Shown in pieces: positions 8,631 to 19,199 of a stretch of 64,000 nt of DNA (positions are counted from its first letter, which is position 1; each line of letters begins with the position of its first letter). The notes under the pieces are model-generated. The model was not told the origin of the DNA, searched no databases, and was given only the letters and a program-made list of their open reading frames with translations. This stretch comes from Cohnella herbarum (lineage in GTDB: Bacteria > Bacillota > Bacilli > Paenibacillales > Paenibacillaceae): the NCBI RefSeq assembly GCF_012849095.1, contig NZ_CP051680.1:2666001-2730000 (forward strand). Direction: 5' to 3'. The translations under genes were made by a program, and so were the position numbers.

Positions 8631-9518
8631 TTACTTAGCATGGGCGGACTGAGGAACTCTCGCGGCGCGGATGGAAGACATCGCGTATACGACAAGAGCG
8701 GTCCAGATCAGACAGAAGCTGATGAGCAGAACGGCGCTAATCGTCTCCTTAAACACAAGCACGCTTATGATCAAAGTTAACGTTGGGCCGATATATTGCA
8801 CGAAACCCAGCATCGAAAGCGGCAGCTTGCTTGCCGCTTTGGCGAATAGCAGAAGCGGCGTAGCCGTCGCGACTCCGGATAGTATCAATAACGCCAAGGA
8901 AGAGACGCTCATCGTCCATGCCGTACTCTGATGCGATGCGCCGAGGTATCCCCAGTAAATAAGCGCTACGGGAACGACGATCATCGTCTCCGTCATGAGA
9001 CCGATCGAAGCTTCCATCTTCACCCTCTTCTTCACGAGCCCGTAGAATCCAAAGCTTAACGCCAAGGAGATCGATACCCACGGGAAACTTCCGTAATCGA
9101 TCGCTACGAGAAGAACGCCGGCTCCGGCAAGCAGAACCGCCACCCACTGGCCTCCGGTAGGTTTCTCGCGCAGGAAAAACACCGCAAGGACGACGTTAAT
9201 CAGAGGGGTTAAATAATACCCAATACTCGTTTCCACGACATGGCCGCTATTAACGGCCCAGATGAAGATCAACCAGTTCGCGGTAATCAATAGGCTGCTG
9301 AAGATTAAGGGCACCAATGTTTTCCTATCCGTAATCGTCGACTTCAGCTCTTTCCACCGTTTCTGAACCGCGATGAGTCCCGCGACGAATAAGAACGACC
9401 ATACGATGCGATGGGACAATATCTCTCCGGCCGGCATCGACTCGAACCATTTCCAATAGATCGGGAGAAGCCCCCAAATCGTATACGCGATAATCGCGTT
9501 AATGAGCCCGTTTTTCAT
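8631..9518 (-). CDS. rarD: RarD-type EamA-family transporter
   Basis: Membrane permease of the drug/metabolite transporter superfamily, 295 aa, about ten hydrophobic helices. The N-terminus IIAYTIWGLLPIYWKW and the SHRIVWSF motif are typical of RarD. GAAAGAAGG lies upstream of the ATG. It stands alone with its own terminator; the transported compound is not known for most RarD proteins. Confidence 0.9.
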   Translation of the reverse strand: MKNGLINAIIAYTIWGLLPIYWKWFESMPAGEILSHRIVWSFLFVAGLIAVQKRWKELKSTITDRKTLVPLIFSSLLITANWLIFIWAVNSGHVVETSIGYYLTPLINVVLAVFFLREKPTGGQWVAVLLAGAGVLLVAIDYGSFPWVSISLALSFGFYGLVKKRVKMEASIGLMTETMIVVPVALIYWGYLGASHQSTAWTMSVSSLALLILSGVATATPLLLFAKAASKLPLSMLGFVQYIGPTLTLIISVLVFKETISAVLLISFCLIWTALVVYAMSSIRAARVPQSAHAK

Positions 9519-9652
9519 GTTGACTTAACCTTCTTTCCGCTCGATAAGACATGAACGGAATTATACCACCTTAGGCGTAAGCTGAATATGGTAATTGTTA
9601 GTTAAATGGACGAACAAAGCGCAGAACGACCCGAATTTCCAAAATATCTTTT

Positions 9653-11374
9653 TTATTCATGAAAATCCGTACCCGAGCTTACGGCCTTTACGTATCCGGT
9701 GCGGATGACGAAATCGCCGAAGTGCTCGCCTTTCAGTCTTTCCTCCGCATATCGACCGATCATTGGGCGCAAGGTGCTCAGAATTTCATTCTCGTCTATA
9801 TTTTCCTTGTAAAGCTTATTCAACCGATCCCCCGAGAAACCCGCGCCTAGATAAAGATTGTATTTGCCGGGAGCTTTGCCGATGAACGCGATTTCGCCCA
9901 ATCCGGGGCGCGCGCATCCATTCGGGCAGCCCGTCATCCGAATGACGATCGAATCTTCGGTTAGACCGTTTTCGGACAAGATCGACTCGATCTTCTCCAA
10001 TAGAACGGGAAGGTAACGCTCCGATTCAGCCATCGCGAGCCCGCAAGTGGGGAGCGCAACGCAAGCCATGGAGCTTCTTCGCAGAGCGGAGTAGTGCATG
10101 CCGTCGGTAAGGCCGTATTGACTGGCCAACGCCTCGATTTTGCGCTTCTTCTGGCTCGTCACGTTTCCGATGATCAGGTTCTGATTCGCGGATAACCGGA
10201 AGTCTCCCGTATGAATCTTGGCAATCTCGCGAAGACCGGTCAACAATAAGTTGTCGCCGTCGTCCTGAACCCGGCCGTTCTGGATAAACAACGTGAAATG
10301 CCATTTGCCGTTGCTTCCTTTGACCCAACCGTATCGATCGCCGTTATGCTCGAATTCGTAAGGGCGCGCTTGTTCGAGTTTCCAACCCAGCCTCGCATGC
10401 AGTTCGTTAACGAACCATTCGATTCCCCGATCATCGATCGTGTACTTAAACCGCGCGTACTTGCGGACGGACCGATTGCCGTAATCGCGTTGGATCATCA
10501 CCGTCTTCTCGGCAACGTCGATCACTTGTTCCGGCGTGCAGAATCCGATCACGCGGCCAAGTTGGGGATAGGTTTTCGTGTCGCCGTAAGTCATCCCCAT
10601 CCCGCCGCCTACCGCGATATTAAATCCTAACAACCGATTGTCTTTGTAAATCGCGATAAGTCCGAGATCCTGCGAAAATACGTCCACGTCATTGGAAGGC
10701 GGTACGGCTACGCCGATCTTAAACTTGCGCGGCAAATAGACGGGGCCGTATATCGGCTCTACCTCGCCGTTGTTCTCTTGGCTGTCCAATACCTTCTCGC
10801 CGTCGAGCCAGATCTCGTGATAAGCGGTCGTCCGAGGGGAGAGATGTTCGCTAAGCCGCTTAGACCATTCGTACACTTCGGCATGAACTTCCGATTGATC
10901 AGGGTTTGGGTTACACATGACGTTGCGGTTCACGTCTCCGCAAGCCGCTAACGTGGTAAGCAGTACGTCGTTAATTTCCCGAATGCTCTGTTTCATATTC
11001 CACTTCAGAATGCCGTGCAATTGAATAGACTGCCTAGTCGTCAATCGGATTGAACCGCTGGCGTATTGCCGAGAAAGCCCGTCGATCGCCAACCATTGCT
11101 CGGGCGTGACGATCCCGCCCGCCGCCCGTATGCGGACCATGAACTGATAAGCCGGCTCGAGCTTCTGCCGATGGCGTTCGTTGCGTAGATCCCGGTCATC
11201 CTGCATGTAGCTTCCGTGGAATTTCATTAAGCGATTATCGTCGTGGGATATCGATCCCGTGATCACGTCTTCGAGGCTCTCTTCAAGAGTACCCCTTAAG
11301 TAATCGCTTCGTCGTTTAATATCTTCGACATCGCTATGCGGTGCGTTTGGCGGTAGGGTACGATCATGGGCCAT
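9653..11374 (-). CDS. cysI: Sulfite reductase [NADPH] hemoprotein beta-component
   Basis: Carries siroheme and a 4Fe-4S cluster and reduces sulfite to sulfide in sulfate assimilation. 573 aa. The four cluster cysteines are C438, C444, C483 and C487 (ACVALPTCG and [10 protein letters not shown]), with the same spacing as in well-studied CysI proteins. Two ferredoxin-like half-domains and two siroheme-binding halves are present. It follows cysJ by 31 bp on the same strand, with GAGGG upstream of the ATG. A complete enzyme by sequence. Confidence 0.96.
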   Translation of the reverse strand: MAHDRTLPPNAPHSDVEDIKRRSDYLRGTLEESLEDVITGSISHDDNRLMKFHGSYMQDDRDLRNERHRQKLEPAYQFMVRIRAAGGIVTPEQWLAIDGLSRQYASGSIRLTTRQSIQLHGILKWNMKQSIREINDVLLTTLAACGDVNRNVMCNPNPDQSEVHAEVYEWSKRLSEHLSPRTTAYHEIWLDGEKVLDSQENNGEVEPIYGPVYLPRKFKIGVAVPPSNDVDVFSQDLGLIAIYKDNRLLGFNIAVGGGMGMTYGDTKTYPQLGRVIGFCTPEQVIDVAEKTVMIQRDYGNRSVRKYARFKYTIDDRGIEWFVNELHARLGWKLEQARPYEFEHNGDRYGWVKGSNGKWHFTLFIQNGRVQDDGDNLLLTGLREIAKIHTGDFRLSANQNLIIGNVTSQKKRKIEALASQYGLTDGMHYSALRRSSMACVALPTCGLAMAESERYLPVLLEKIESILSENGLTEDSIVIRMTGCPNGCARPGLGEIAFIGKAPGKYNLYLGAGFSGDRLNKLYKENIDENEILSTLRPMIGRYAEERLKGEHFGDFVIRTGYVKAVSSGTDFHE

Positions 11375-11405
11375 AACGAATATCCCTCGCTTTCATATCT
11401 AGTTC

Positions 11406-13247
11406 TTAATAAACATCGCGTTGATAACGTCTCTGTTGTTGCATCTCGGCGAGATAAGCAGCCGCTTGCTCGGAAGTCATACCGCCTTCTCTTTCGAGAA
11501 TCGTTCCTAATACGGCATGCACGTCATGCGCCATATGTTTCTCGTCGCCGCAAACATATACGCTAGCCCCGTCTTGCAGCCATTGGAACAACTCTCGGCT
11601 CTTCTCCAGCATGCGGTGCTGTACGTAAACCTTCTTATCCGTATCCCGGGAGAAAGCGACGTCCATTCGGGTTAGCACGCCGTCGTTCAGCCACTTCTGC
11701 CATTCGATTTGATAGAGGAAATCCGTCAGGAAATGCTGATCCCCATAAAATAACCACGTTTTCCCCGTTGCGCCCGATTCCTCCCGATCTTGCAAGAACG
11801 CCCGGAAAGGAGCGACTCCCGTTCCGGGTCCGATCATGATGATCGGGGTTTCCGGATTCGCGGGAAGCTTGAAATTCGGATTGTCATGAATGTATACCCG
11901 CAAGGAATCGCCAGGTTTCACCCGCTCCGAGCTATACACCGAGCATACGCCGTATCGGTCGCGTCCATGCGCCTCGTACCGCACGGTTCTGATCGTCACG
12001 TGCACCTCGTCCGGATTAACCTTGGAGCTGCTCGCGATCGAATAGAGACGGGCCGGCATTTTCCTGAGAATGGAGACGAATTGCGCGGCAGTCGCTTCCC
12101 ATGGAGAGAAATCCTGAACCAAATCCAACAAATCCCTTTCCTTCAGATAAGCTCTAAGCTCCTGCTCCCTCTCCGGTTCGACCAATTCGCGCAATTTGGC
12201 GCTTGAGCTTAGCTTAGCCGCTTGCTCCAATAACGGTTTCGTCAGAACCGTAATTTCGAAATGGCGGAGCAACGCTTCCCGAAGCGGCAATAGATCGCCG
12301 TTCTTATTCACGGGAATCGGCTCTTCGGGCGTCCATCCCATCGTCGCGATCAATTGGTTCACGAGATCAGGGTGATTTTCCGGGTAGATCCCCAAGCAAT
12401 CTCCTGGTTCATATTGAAGATTAGAGCCTTCCAGGGAAATCTCGAGATGACGGGTTTCTCGTTGCGAGCCTCTACCGTTCAAGTTCAGATTCTCAAGAAG
12501 CTCGGCTTGAAAGGGATTCGTCCGAGAATACGCCGATTGCACCGGGACCGATAGGTTCGTTTCCCCGGAAGAAGAACTCGGAGCGGCGGAATTTACGCTA
12601 AGCGCGCCTTTAACACTCTCAAACCAAAGCGCGGCGGAATCATCGTAATCCACATCGCAGTCCACTCTCGGTGAGAGCCGCGTAGCTCCGAGTTCTTCCA
12701 ATCGAAGGTCGAAATCTATGCCGGTTTTACAGAAAAACTCATAGGAACTGTCGCCCAAGGACAACACGGAATACCTCAATTCCTCCAATCGGGGCGCCCG
12801 CTTGCTATGAAGGAATTCATAGAAAGGCAATGCGTTATCCGGCGGATCCCCTTCGCCATGCGTACTTACCAATATCAATAGATGCTGAAGCTTCTTTAGA
12901 TTGTTCGGCTTAAAATCGCTCATGGAAGCAAGAGTTACCTGAACGCCTTGCTTATCGAGCTGACCGGACAACTCTTTCGCTAATCGTTGCGAATTACCGG
13001 TTTGGGATCCGAAAAGGATCGTTACCTCTCGAGAGATTGCGGCTTGCGCGCTCAGAGATTGAACTGCGCCGTTCGTCGGCTCAATCTGCGAAACGGCCAT
13101 AGGTGACGTAGACATGGCCGATCCGCGTAATGCAGCAAGGTAGCCGGACAACCAAATTTGCTGAACCTCTGTCAATTGGGGCAGGAGCCGGTTCAGAAGC
13201 TCTACTTGCTCTTGATTAAACGGGCTGTTAGTTACCTGTAGTTGCAA
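11406..13247 (-). CDS. cysJ: Sulfite reductase [NADPH] flavoprotein alpha-component, TTG start
   Basis: 613 aa. Supplies electrons from NADPH through FAD and FMN to CysI. The FMN-binding flavodoxin part begins at about residue 74 (FGSQTGNSQRLAKEL); the FAD part shows RLYSIASS and the NADPH part shows GPGTGVAPFRAFLQ and the C-terminal VYVCGDEKHMAHDVH. The TTG start at 13247 is supported by GAGGTGG 6 nt upstream. A TATAAT box lies at 13284-13289 (minus strand), but I see no good -35 and no SAM or T-box riboswitch in the leader. Confidence 0.95.
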   Translation of the reverse strand: MQLQVTNSPFNQEQVELLNRLLPQLTEVQQIWLSGYLAALRGSAMSTSPMAVSQIEPTNGAVQSLSAQAAISREVTILFGSQTGNSQRLAKELSGQLDKQGVQVTLASMSDFKPNNLKKLQHLLILVSTHGEGDPPDNALPFYEFLHSKRAPRLEELRYSVLSLGDSSYEFFCKTGIDFDLRLEELGATRLSPRVDCDVDYDDSAALWFESVKGALSVNSAAPSSSSGETNLSVPVQSAYSRTNPFQAELLENLNLNGRGSQRETRHLEISLEGSNLQYEPGDCLGIYPENHPDLVNQLIATMGWTPEEPIPVNKNGDLLPLREALLRHFEITVLTKPLLEQAAKLSSSAKLRELVEPEREQELRAYLKERDLLDLVQDFSPWEATAAQFVSILRKMPARLYSIASSSKVNPDEVHVTIRTVRYEAHGRDRYGVCSVYSSERVKPGDSLRVYIHDNPNFKLPANPETPIIMIGPGTGVAPFRAFLQDREESGATGKTWLFYGDQHFLTDFLYQIEWQKWLNDGVLTRMDVAFSRDTDKKVYVQHRMLEKSRELFQWLQDGASVYVCGDEKHMAHDVHAVLGTILEREGGMTSEQAAAYLAEMQQQRRYQRDVY

Positions 13248-13373
13248 CGCTATCCACCTCGTACTTATTATTTCCTCTCATACATTATAACCTATTAATT
13301 TCGACTATCCCCATCAGATTAATTTATACAACTACTCTCTTTTCCTTATATATGAAAGGTCTAATAGCCCTAA

Positions 13374-13411
13374 ACGAAAAAAACAACCGGAGGAACGGTC
13401 CCCCCGGCTGT
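13374..13411 (-). terminator. Terminator of the BIG2-SLH protein gene
   Basis: Minus-strand stem ACAGCCGG...CCGGTTGT (about 13383-13411) followed by seven T residues. It lies 19 bp after the stop codon. Confidence 0.82.
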
Positions 13412-13429
13412 AAGCGCGATTCTATGGCC

Positions 13430-15175
13430 TTATTGTCCTAGTTTCAGCATCCGGACGATGGCGGAAGCCGCATCCGCTCGCGTTGATGGCGTCAGCGGAG
13501 CGAATTTGCCTTCCGGTAAACCCCCGACGATGATGATGCCGGTTTCCTCGGCTTTGGACACGGACGGTTTCGCCCATCCCGGTATGTCCGCATCGTCGGC
13601 GAAGACGGTTGGCTTCCCTTTGTCCTCTTCGAGACCGGAAGCGCGGATGACCATCGCAATCATTTCCGCGCGGGATATATTCGCGCTTGGCCGGAACTTG
13701 CCGTCCGAGCCCCCTTTGATAATGCCGAGCTTCACGGCCTGTTGCACCGGCTTCACCGCCCATGCTCCGATCTCGTTCTTATCCTTGAAAACAAGCGGCG
13801 TCCCCTCGCCCTCTGGCTTCAGCGCCCGAATGATCATGCTGGCGAATTCGGCGTGAGTAACGTTCTCGTCGGGTCGGAACGTACCGTCCGAATAACCGAA
13901 CACGACGCCCAGCGCTACCGCTTCCGAGATTTCCGCACTCGACTTATGTCCCGCGATATCCGAAAGAGCGGCCGCAGGTGGAACCTGGGGCTTCTCGGAA
14001 TTGCCCGGCAAGTCGACGACAGGCGGATTCTCCGGTTTCGCTATGTTATCCGATTCAACGTACACGAGGCAAATCGCCTTCAGGTTTCCCATCTCCGTCG
14101 TCGCGGATATGCTCGCCGCGCCAGGCGATTTGCCCGTTACCTTGCCGCTTGCGTCCACTTCGGCGATCTGGCTATTGCTGCTTTCCCATTTGACTCTCGT
14201 AATGGCCGCATCGGGAGGAGAGATAGTCGGGGTTAGCGTTGCGCTAACCCCTGTCTTCAAAGTCAGGTAAGACTTATCCAGCTTCACGTCTTTTACCGGC
14301 TTTTTGTCGAGATCGCCGATCGTTAAGTCTATATGCTTAAGATAATCCAACGCTTCGACCGTTTTAATAGGCGTGCTAGGGTCTATTTTGATTTTGGAAT
14401 CGAGGTTAAAGATCGGCAAATTAAGATCGATATCGACTTTATCGGTGATTATCAGTTCCCTATCCGTCTTGACGATCGACCATACGTTCCCCGGCTGAAG
14501 GTAATCCGGTAAGCTGTATTGGTCGATGACCGGCGTCACTTTGTATACATAGATCGTTCTTTTCACGGTGTTCGTCTGCTTATCCTCGTACTTAAGCGGC
14601 CCGATATGATCCTTCGTATTTTTCACGTAAAATATTTTGTCGCCGTCGGGTCCCGAACGGACAATCTCGTAATAAGATTCCATGTTCGAATTGTCGTTCC
14701 AGTTAAGCGTAACCGACCCGTCTTTGTTCGGAATCGTCGTAAAATCCGAAACATCCCCGGGCTGCAAAATGTTGAATGGACCGATCGTCTTCTCCGAATA
14801 TGTCAACGAACCGATGAGCGGATCGAAGTAGGCGCTCATTCGAAACTTAACGGAAACGAGCTGCGGATCGATCGGCATATAGATGAACGGTCCTTTGTAC
14901 AAGTCGTATCCCGCTTGCGGAAGTTGGAGCCAAGTAGCGCCGTTATCGGTCGAATACTCTTGCTTATAGTTTTCCACCGATGTCGATGATGCCTTGTCGG
15001 ATTCCCCCACGATATAATATTTTACTCCGGCGATCAGATAGGATACTTGGCGGAGATCTGCGTCCATAACGGTAATACGCGTAAATTGCGCCGCATTCGA
15101 CCGTTGCATCGGCCCTATGGCGCACATCAACAACCCAACGATAAATAGCATTAAACTTTTCCTGATAACAAGCAC
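13430..15175 (-). CDS. Secreted BIG2-domain protein with SLH anchor
   Basis: 581 aa. An N-terminal signal peptide (hydrophobic core about residues 8-22, probable cleavage after SNA) is followed by a region of fibronectin-like beta strands with no firm match, then a bacterial Ig-like BIG2 domain (LKTGVSATLTPTISPPDAA ... GKVTGKSPGAASISA, about 315-395). Three SLH domains close the protein, for attachment to pyruvylated cell-wall polymer. It lies 30 bp downstream of the RCC1-SLH gene on the same strand, so both may be co-expressed surface proteins. Function beyond cell-surface anchoring unknown. Confidence 0.88.
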   Translation of the reverse strand: MLVIRKSLMLFIVGLLMCAIGPMQRSNAAQFTRITVMDADLRQVSYLIAGVKYYIVGESDKASSTSVENYKQEYSTDNGATWLQLPQAGYDLYKGPFIYMPIDPQLVSVKFRMSAYFDPLIGSLTYSEKTIGPFNILQPGDVSDFTTIPNKDGSVTLNWNDNSNMESYYEIVRSGPDGDKIFYVKNTKDHIGPLKYEDKQTNTVKRTIYVYKVTPVIDQYSLPDYLQPGNVWSIVKTDRELIITDKVDIDLNLPIFNLDSKIKIDPSTPIKTVEALDYLKHIDLTIGDLDKKPVKDVKLDKSYLTLKTGVSATLTPTISPPDAAITRVKWESSNSQIAEVDASGKVTGKSPGAASISATTEMGNLKAICLVYVESDNIAKPENPPVVDLPGNSEKPQVPPAAALSDIAGHKSSAEISEAVALGVVFGYSDGTFRPDENVTHAEFASMIIRALKPEGEGTPLVFKDKNEIGAWAVKPVQQAVKLGIIKGGSDGKFRPSANISRAEMIAMVIRASGLEEDKGKPTVFADDADIPGWAKPSVSKAEETGIIIVGGLPEGKFAPLTPSTRADAASAIVRMLKLGQ

Positions 15176-15205
15176 GTAGTTCCCTCCCGACTTATGGTTG
15201 CGCTC

Positions 15206-18200
15206 TTAACTGTCGCCGATCAGCTTCGATTTTTCCAGCAGCCGTTGAACGATGGCCGCCGTTTCCGCTCTCGTAACGGCGCTTGCCGGCTTGGCTTTCC
15301 CATTCGAACCGCCGACGATACCGTTCTTAACGGCTGCGGCGAATGCCTCCTTGGCCCATGCGGCTACAGCCGCGCCATCCGCGAACTTGGACATCTCCGC
15401 ATCCGCTTCGGCCGCGCCGATGTTCGCGTTTAGCCCTGCAAGCTTCATCGCCCGGACGATCATCACGATCGCTTCTTGTCTTGCAATCGACTTTGTCGGA
15501 TGGAACTTCCGTCTGGCGTCTCCTTCGACGAGCCGGTACTCCTGCGCTTTCGCCACCGCGCCGGCGAACCAATCTCCCGCACCCACATCCGTGAAAGCGG
15601 AAGTTTGCCCGTTGTCGGCGATTCCCAACGCCCTTACGAGAATTGCCGCGAACTCCGCGCGGGTAACGACCGCATTCGGCCGATAGTGCGTATCATCGAC
15701 TCCTTTTACGATCATTCTCGATGCCAAGTCGTTGACCGCTTTCTCAGCCCAATGTCCCTTGACATCCGCGAACGACTTGGGGTGATTAACGACGAAATAC
15801 GTGCCGCTCAACAAGCTACGGACGACTGCATAATCGATTCCGTCACGCGATGCGAAGGAAGTCGGCGCATGATGAACCGTTCCGTCCGCCTCCAGCGCAA
15901 GAGCGGTTATGGTGTTGCCGCGGCCGGAGAGAGCGCCTTTCGGAAGCGGTATTTCGTATGCGACGTAAGTCTCGAATTTGTCCGCTTCGACTGACTTGCC
16001 GTTGGACGAGGCGAGCACATAGAATTCGGCCGGCGGAACAACTACGGTGAAATGTTGATCGGATGCGGCTTTATCCGCTAGCTTGACTTTGTCCGGACCG
16101 CTTTTGGCAATATCCGTATGAACGAGGACATCCGCGAGTTTAACTTGATCGCCCAATCGTTTCGCCAAGGAATCAATGCGGAACTCCTCGGATGGCATCC
16201 TGTAGTTACCGAGAGGCGTTCGCAGCTCCAGAACGGCTTGCTTATTTTCCATCGCCTTCACTGCATCCCCGGCCAATGCGAACGTTACCTTGCTAGCGCT
16301 CCCGCTCACGGGAATAGCGATGACCGGCTTGTTTCCCGCTTTAGCCAATTGTGCAGCGAACAAAGCGGCATCCACCTTCACGGCCAGATTGTCTGCTCCA
16401 TTCACCTTCGAAGCGACGACCGTGGCAATGTTCTCGAACGCCTTGCCGTCGATGAGAATCCGTAAGCTTGTCGCGCCGTTTGACGAACTGCCGCCTCCGC
16501 CGGTTGAACCTCCCGGATTTGAACCGCCCGTATCGGCAATCTTAAAGGCGATAGCCGAAGTGAATAGATTCCCGGCATGATCGGCAACAGTAAAATCGAT
16601 GACGTGCGAACCTCGAGCGGATACCGTGAGCGCGCCTTGATCTCCGTTTACTCTTTGTTCTGCGCCCTGATTCAGCCTATAACTCACGTATCGAACGCCG
16701 GACGCATCGTCAGCCGCTTGAAACCGTACCGTAACGGATTGCGAATACGTTGCCCCGTAAGTTACTCCGGTCACGGAAAGACTTGGCACGACTTTATCGA
16801 CCGGGGTTAAGCCAACGTGCAAATCCGTCACCGGAGGAGGAACATTGACGGTATCGCTTGTCACCGGCGCGAAGCCGGGCCTGCTTACCCTCACCCTATA
16901 AGCTCCGGCCGCTACATCCCAAGCATATCGACCATCCCCGCCTGTCAATTGCGGATTCGTGGTCGGAGACAATCTGCCTTGATAGGCTTCTTCGCTCATT
17001 TGGACCCATTCGCTTAACGCAGGATCGTAATATTCCAATACAACCGTAGCGCCAGGCAGAGGCCAATTCATTCCTTGTTCCGCATTGTAGACGACTCCGC
17101 TCGGATCGATTAATTCGATGGGGAAGTCGGCATTCAGACATGCCGATTCGATCTCTACGGTCAACGGCGATTGTTCCATCCCCAATAATGAGGGAGTAAA
17201 TGAAAATACCGCCGCGGGAGGCGATTGCCGACCGATCTCTCGCCTGTTTCCGGCAGGGTCTTTCACGTAAAGCCTAACGCTCTGGCAAGCAGCCCCGACA
17301 TCGATCGTAAGCAGCGAGGATCTTATGGCCACCGGCGTTCCGTCCGATCTCGCCCCGGCAAAACCTTCCAAAGCAACGCCGGGAGGCACGACGGACGCCA
17401 ACGCTTCGATCTGATAGGAAGCTTCGACGAACGGCACCGTTTCATTCTCCCGAAAAGCCTGCACCGTCAAGGAATGCATACCCGGTTCCTCTGCCCTCGC
17501 CCTCCACTTCTTCGAGACGCCCGTTCCGGAAGCGACGCGATCGATCGTTTGGACGGCATCGTTATCGACAAGACGTAATCCGGGACCCGGAGTCAGTTGA
17601 AGTCTAATCCGGGTAAGCTCGTTCCCCGGGTTATATAACAAGGCGGTCAATTCCATCGTTTCGGAAAACGGCAAACGATTTTTGCCGGAAAGCGTTAAAG
17701 TCGGATCGGACGGCGTTTCGTATACGCTAAATCCCTCGACGGGACGAGGAGCGTTGGAAGGCGGATAAAAACCGGGATCTTCCGGTATCGACGTATCGTA
17801 TCCGAGTTGCCCCCTTGCGTTCAAACCCCACGTCCAGACGGTTCCGTCGTCTATAACCGCGATCGAATGGCCCCAACCCGATCCGAACGCCGTGAAACTC
17901 CCGTTAAGCAGCGGTTTCTGGGCTAATACGGCTCTATTAAACGATCCGTCTCCGATCTGGCCTTCGATATTTCTTCCCCACGCCCATACCGTTCCGTCGT
18001 TTAGCTTAACCAGCGTGTGACTTCCCGTCGAATTCATCGAGACGACGCCGTTAAGCTCCTGCGAGGAATCTAGCGGATGACGTACTTTTAATTTGTACGT
18101 TTCATATCCGATGCCTCCGCTTCCAAGCTGACCTTCCTCGTTGCTCCCCCACGCCCATACCGTACCGTCTGTTTTCAATGCAACGACATGGGTCGACCCT

Positions 18201-19027
18201 GCGGCAATAGAAGCGATATCGCTTACGTCCGGAACCTGACTAGGTACAGGTTGCGGCTTAAGAGGATCCTGCGTATCGTATCCGAGAGCGCCGTATCTGT
18301 TGGATCCCCACGTCCATACCGTTCCATCATTCTTCAAGGCAGCTGTATATGCGGAGTCGTTGCTTACCCCGAATCCCGCGGCAATCGCTTTCACCCCGGT
18401 CAAATCGGGAATTCGCTTAGGTACGCTGCTTGGCAAGTAGTAGTTTCCATATTGAGTTTTATCCGTTTCATACCCAAGCTCCCCCTTATAATTGTTTCCC
18501 CATGTCCATACCGTCCCATCTCGTTTCAGGGCTACCGTATGATAAGATCCTGCATCAATCGCGACGACGTCGCTTAGCTCGATTACTTGCCCGCTCTCTT
18601 GCCACTTCACTTGCATGGGAACAGCGCTGCTTTGAACCTGGGGGTATGGATATCCTAGCTGACCATACTCGTTGTTCCCCCAAGTCCACACCGTTCCATC
18701 ACTCTTCAGTGCTACGGTATGTGCCCATCCGCCGGAAATGGCGACGATATCGCACAAGGCCTGCGCCTTCACGGGGAAAATGCTTCCATTCCCGCGCGTA
18801 CCATCTCCCAACTGGCCGTAGGTGTTCTCCCCCCATGACCAGACGGTTCCGTCGCTTTTCAACGCAACGGTGTGGACACCCCCGCCGGCAACCATCGGAT
18901 TCGTCGTGAAATTAGGAGCGCAAGCGGAATTGTCGGCCGCTGCAATACTCGGATAAATTGAGAGAATCATACCACACATGACAACCAGCGCAATTAAAGA
19001 TTCGATCCGCTTCTTCACGATCCCCAT
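15206..19027 (-). CDS. Large surface protein: RCC1 propeller plus SLH anchor
   Basis: About 1273 aa. A signal peptide (ESLIALVVMCGMILSIY) is followed by at least seven RCC1-type repeats, each of the form ALKSDGTVWTWGxNxYGQLG, expected to close as a seven-blade beta propeller over about residues 35-460. Next come a CARDB-like stretch, a carboxypeptidase-regulatory-like fold (GRYAWDVAAGAYRVRVSRPG), a domain with VRFQAADDASGVRYVSYRL resembling bacterial surface Ig-like modules, a Gly/Ser linker, and three C-terminal SLH domains. I chose the ATG at 19027 because AAAGG lies 5 nt upstream and the signal peptide follows directly; an in-frame ATG at 19075 does not fit. Role unknown; probably binding or display at the cell surface. 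Confidence 0.9.
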   Translation of the reverse strand: MGIVKKRIESLIALVVMCGMILSIYPSIAAADNSACAPNFTTNPMVAGGGVHTVALKSDGTVWSWGENTYGQLGDGTRGNGSIFPVKAQALCDIVAISGGWAHTVALKSDGTVWTWGNNEYGQLGYPYPQVQSSAVPMQVKWQESGQVIELSDVVAIDAGSYHTVALKRDGTVWTWGNNYKGELGYETDKTQYGNYYLPSSVPKRIPDLTGVKAIAAGFGVSNDSAYTAALKNDGTVWTWGSNRYGALGYDTQDPLKPQPVPSQVPDVSDIASIAAGSTHVVALKTDGTVWAWGSNEEGQLGSGGIGYETYKLKVRHPLDSSQELNGVVSMNSTGSHTLVKLNDGTVWAWGRNIEGQIGDGSFNRAVLAQKPLLNGSFTAFGSGWGHSIAVIDDGTVWTWGLNARGQLGYDTSIPEDPGFYPPSNAPRPVEGFSVYETPSDPTLTLSGKNRLPFSETMELTALLYNPGNELTRIRLQLTPGPGLRLVDNDAVQTIDRVASGTGVSKKWRARAEEPGMHSLTVQAFRENETVPFVEASYQIEALASVVPPGVALEGFAGARSDGTPVAIRSSLLTIDVGAACQSVRLYVKDPAGNRREIGRQSPPAAVFSFTPSLLGMEQSPLTVEIESACLNADFPIELIDPSGVVYNAEQGMNWPLPGATVVLEYYDPALSEWVQMSEEAYQGRLSPTTNPQLTGGDGRYAWDVAAGAYRVRVSRPGFAPVTSDTVNVPPPVTDLHVGLTPVDKVVPSLSVTGVTYGATYSQSVTVRFQAADDASGVRYVSYRLNQGAEQRVNGDQGALTVSARGSHVIDFTVADHAGNLFTSAIAFKIADTGGSNPGGSTGGGGSSSNGATSLRILIDGKAFENIATVVASKVNGADNLAVKVDAALFAAQLAKAGNKPVIAIPVSGSASKVTFALAGDAVKAMENKQAVLELRTPLGNYRMPSEEFRIDSLAKRLGDQVKLADVLVHTDIAKSGPDKVKLADKAASDQHFTVVVPPAEFYVLASSNGKSVEADKFETYVAYEIPLPKGALSGRGNTITALALEADGTVHHAPTSFASRDGIDYAVVRSLLSGTYFVVNHPKSFADVKGHWAEKAVNDLASRMIVKGVDDTHYRPNAVVTRAEFAAILVRALGIADNGQTSAFTDVGAGDWFAGAVAKAQEYRLVEGDARRKFHPTKSIARQEAIVMIVRAMKLAGLNANIGAAEADAEMSKFADGAAVAAWAKEAFAAAVKNGIVGGSNGKAKPASAVTRAETAAIVQRLLEKSKLIGDS

Positions 19028-19087
19028 CACAACCTTTCTAATGATACGTAAGCCAATGAACTGCATCGGATCCATATTAAGAAACGG

Positions 19088-19144
19088 AGCGCTTCAAAAG
19101 CGTTTCTTCTCTTTCCGCCCCTTTTGTAACGCTTTTGAAGCGCT
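19088..19144. promoter_or_regulatory. 17-bp perfect inverted repeat between divergent surface genes
   Basis: AGCGCTTCAAAAGCGTT (19088-19104) is repeated as its exact reverse complement at 19128-19144, with 23 nt between. Each arm also has CGCTT-n3-AAGCG symmetry. It lies between the divergent starts of the RCC1-SLH gene and the stalk-domain gene, so it could be a paired operator acting on both, or a 5'-leader hairpin for either. Confidence 0.6.
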
Positions 19145-19199
19145 TCTCCTGCTAATCTTCATTCGTTGAATCTAAATCAATGAGGAAGGAAGCAGAGGG

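Noticed and set aside
19138..19147. CcpA cre site at GAAGCGCTTC
   Set aside because: It fits only the symmetric centre; several fixed positions of the cre consensus (TGWAANCGNTNWCA) do not match.
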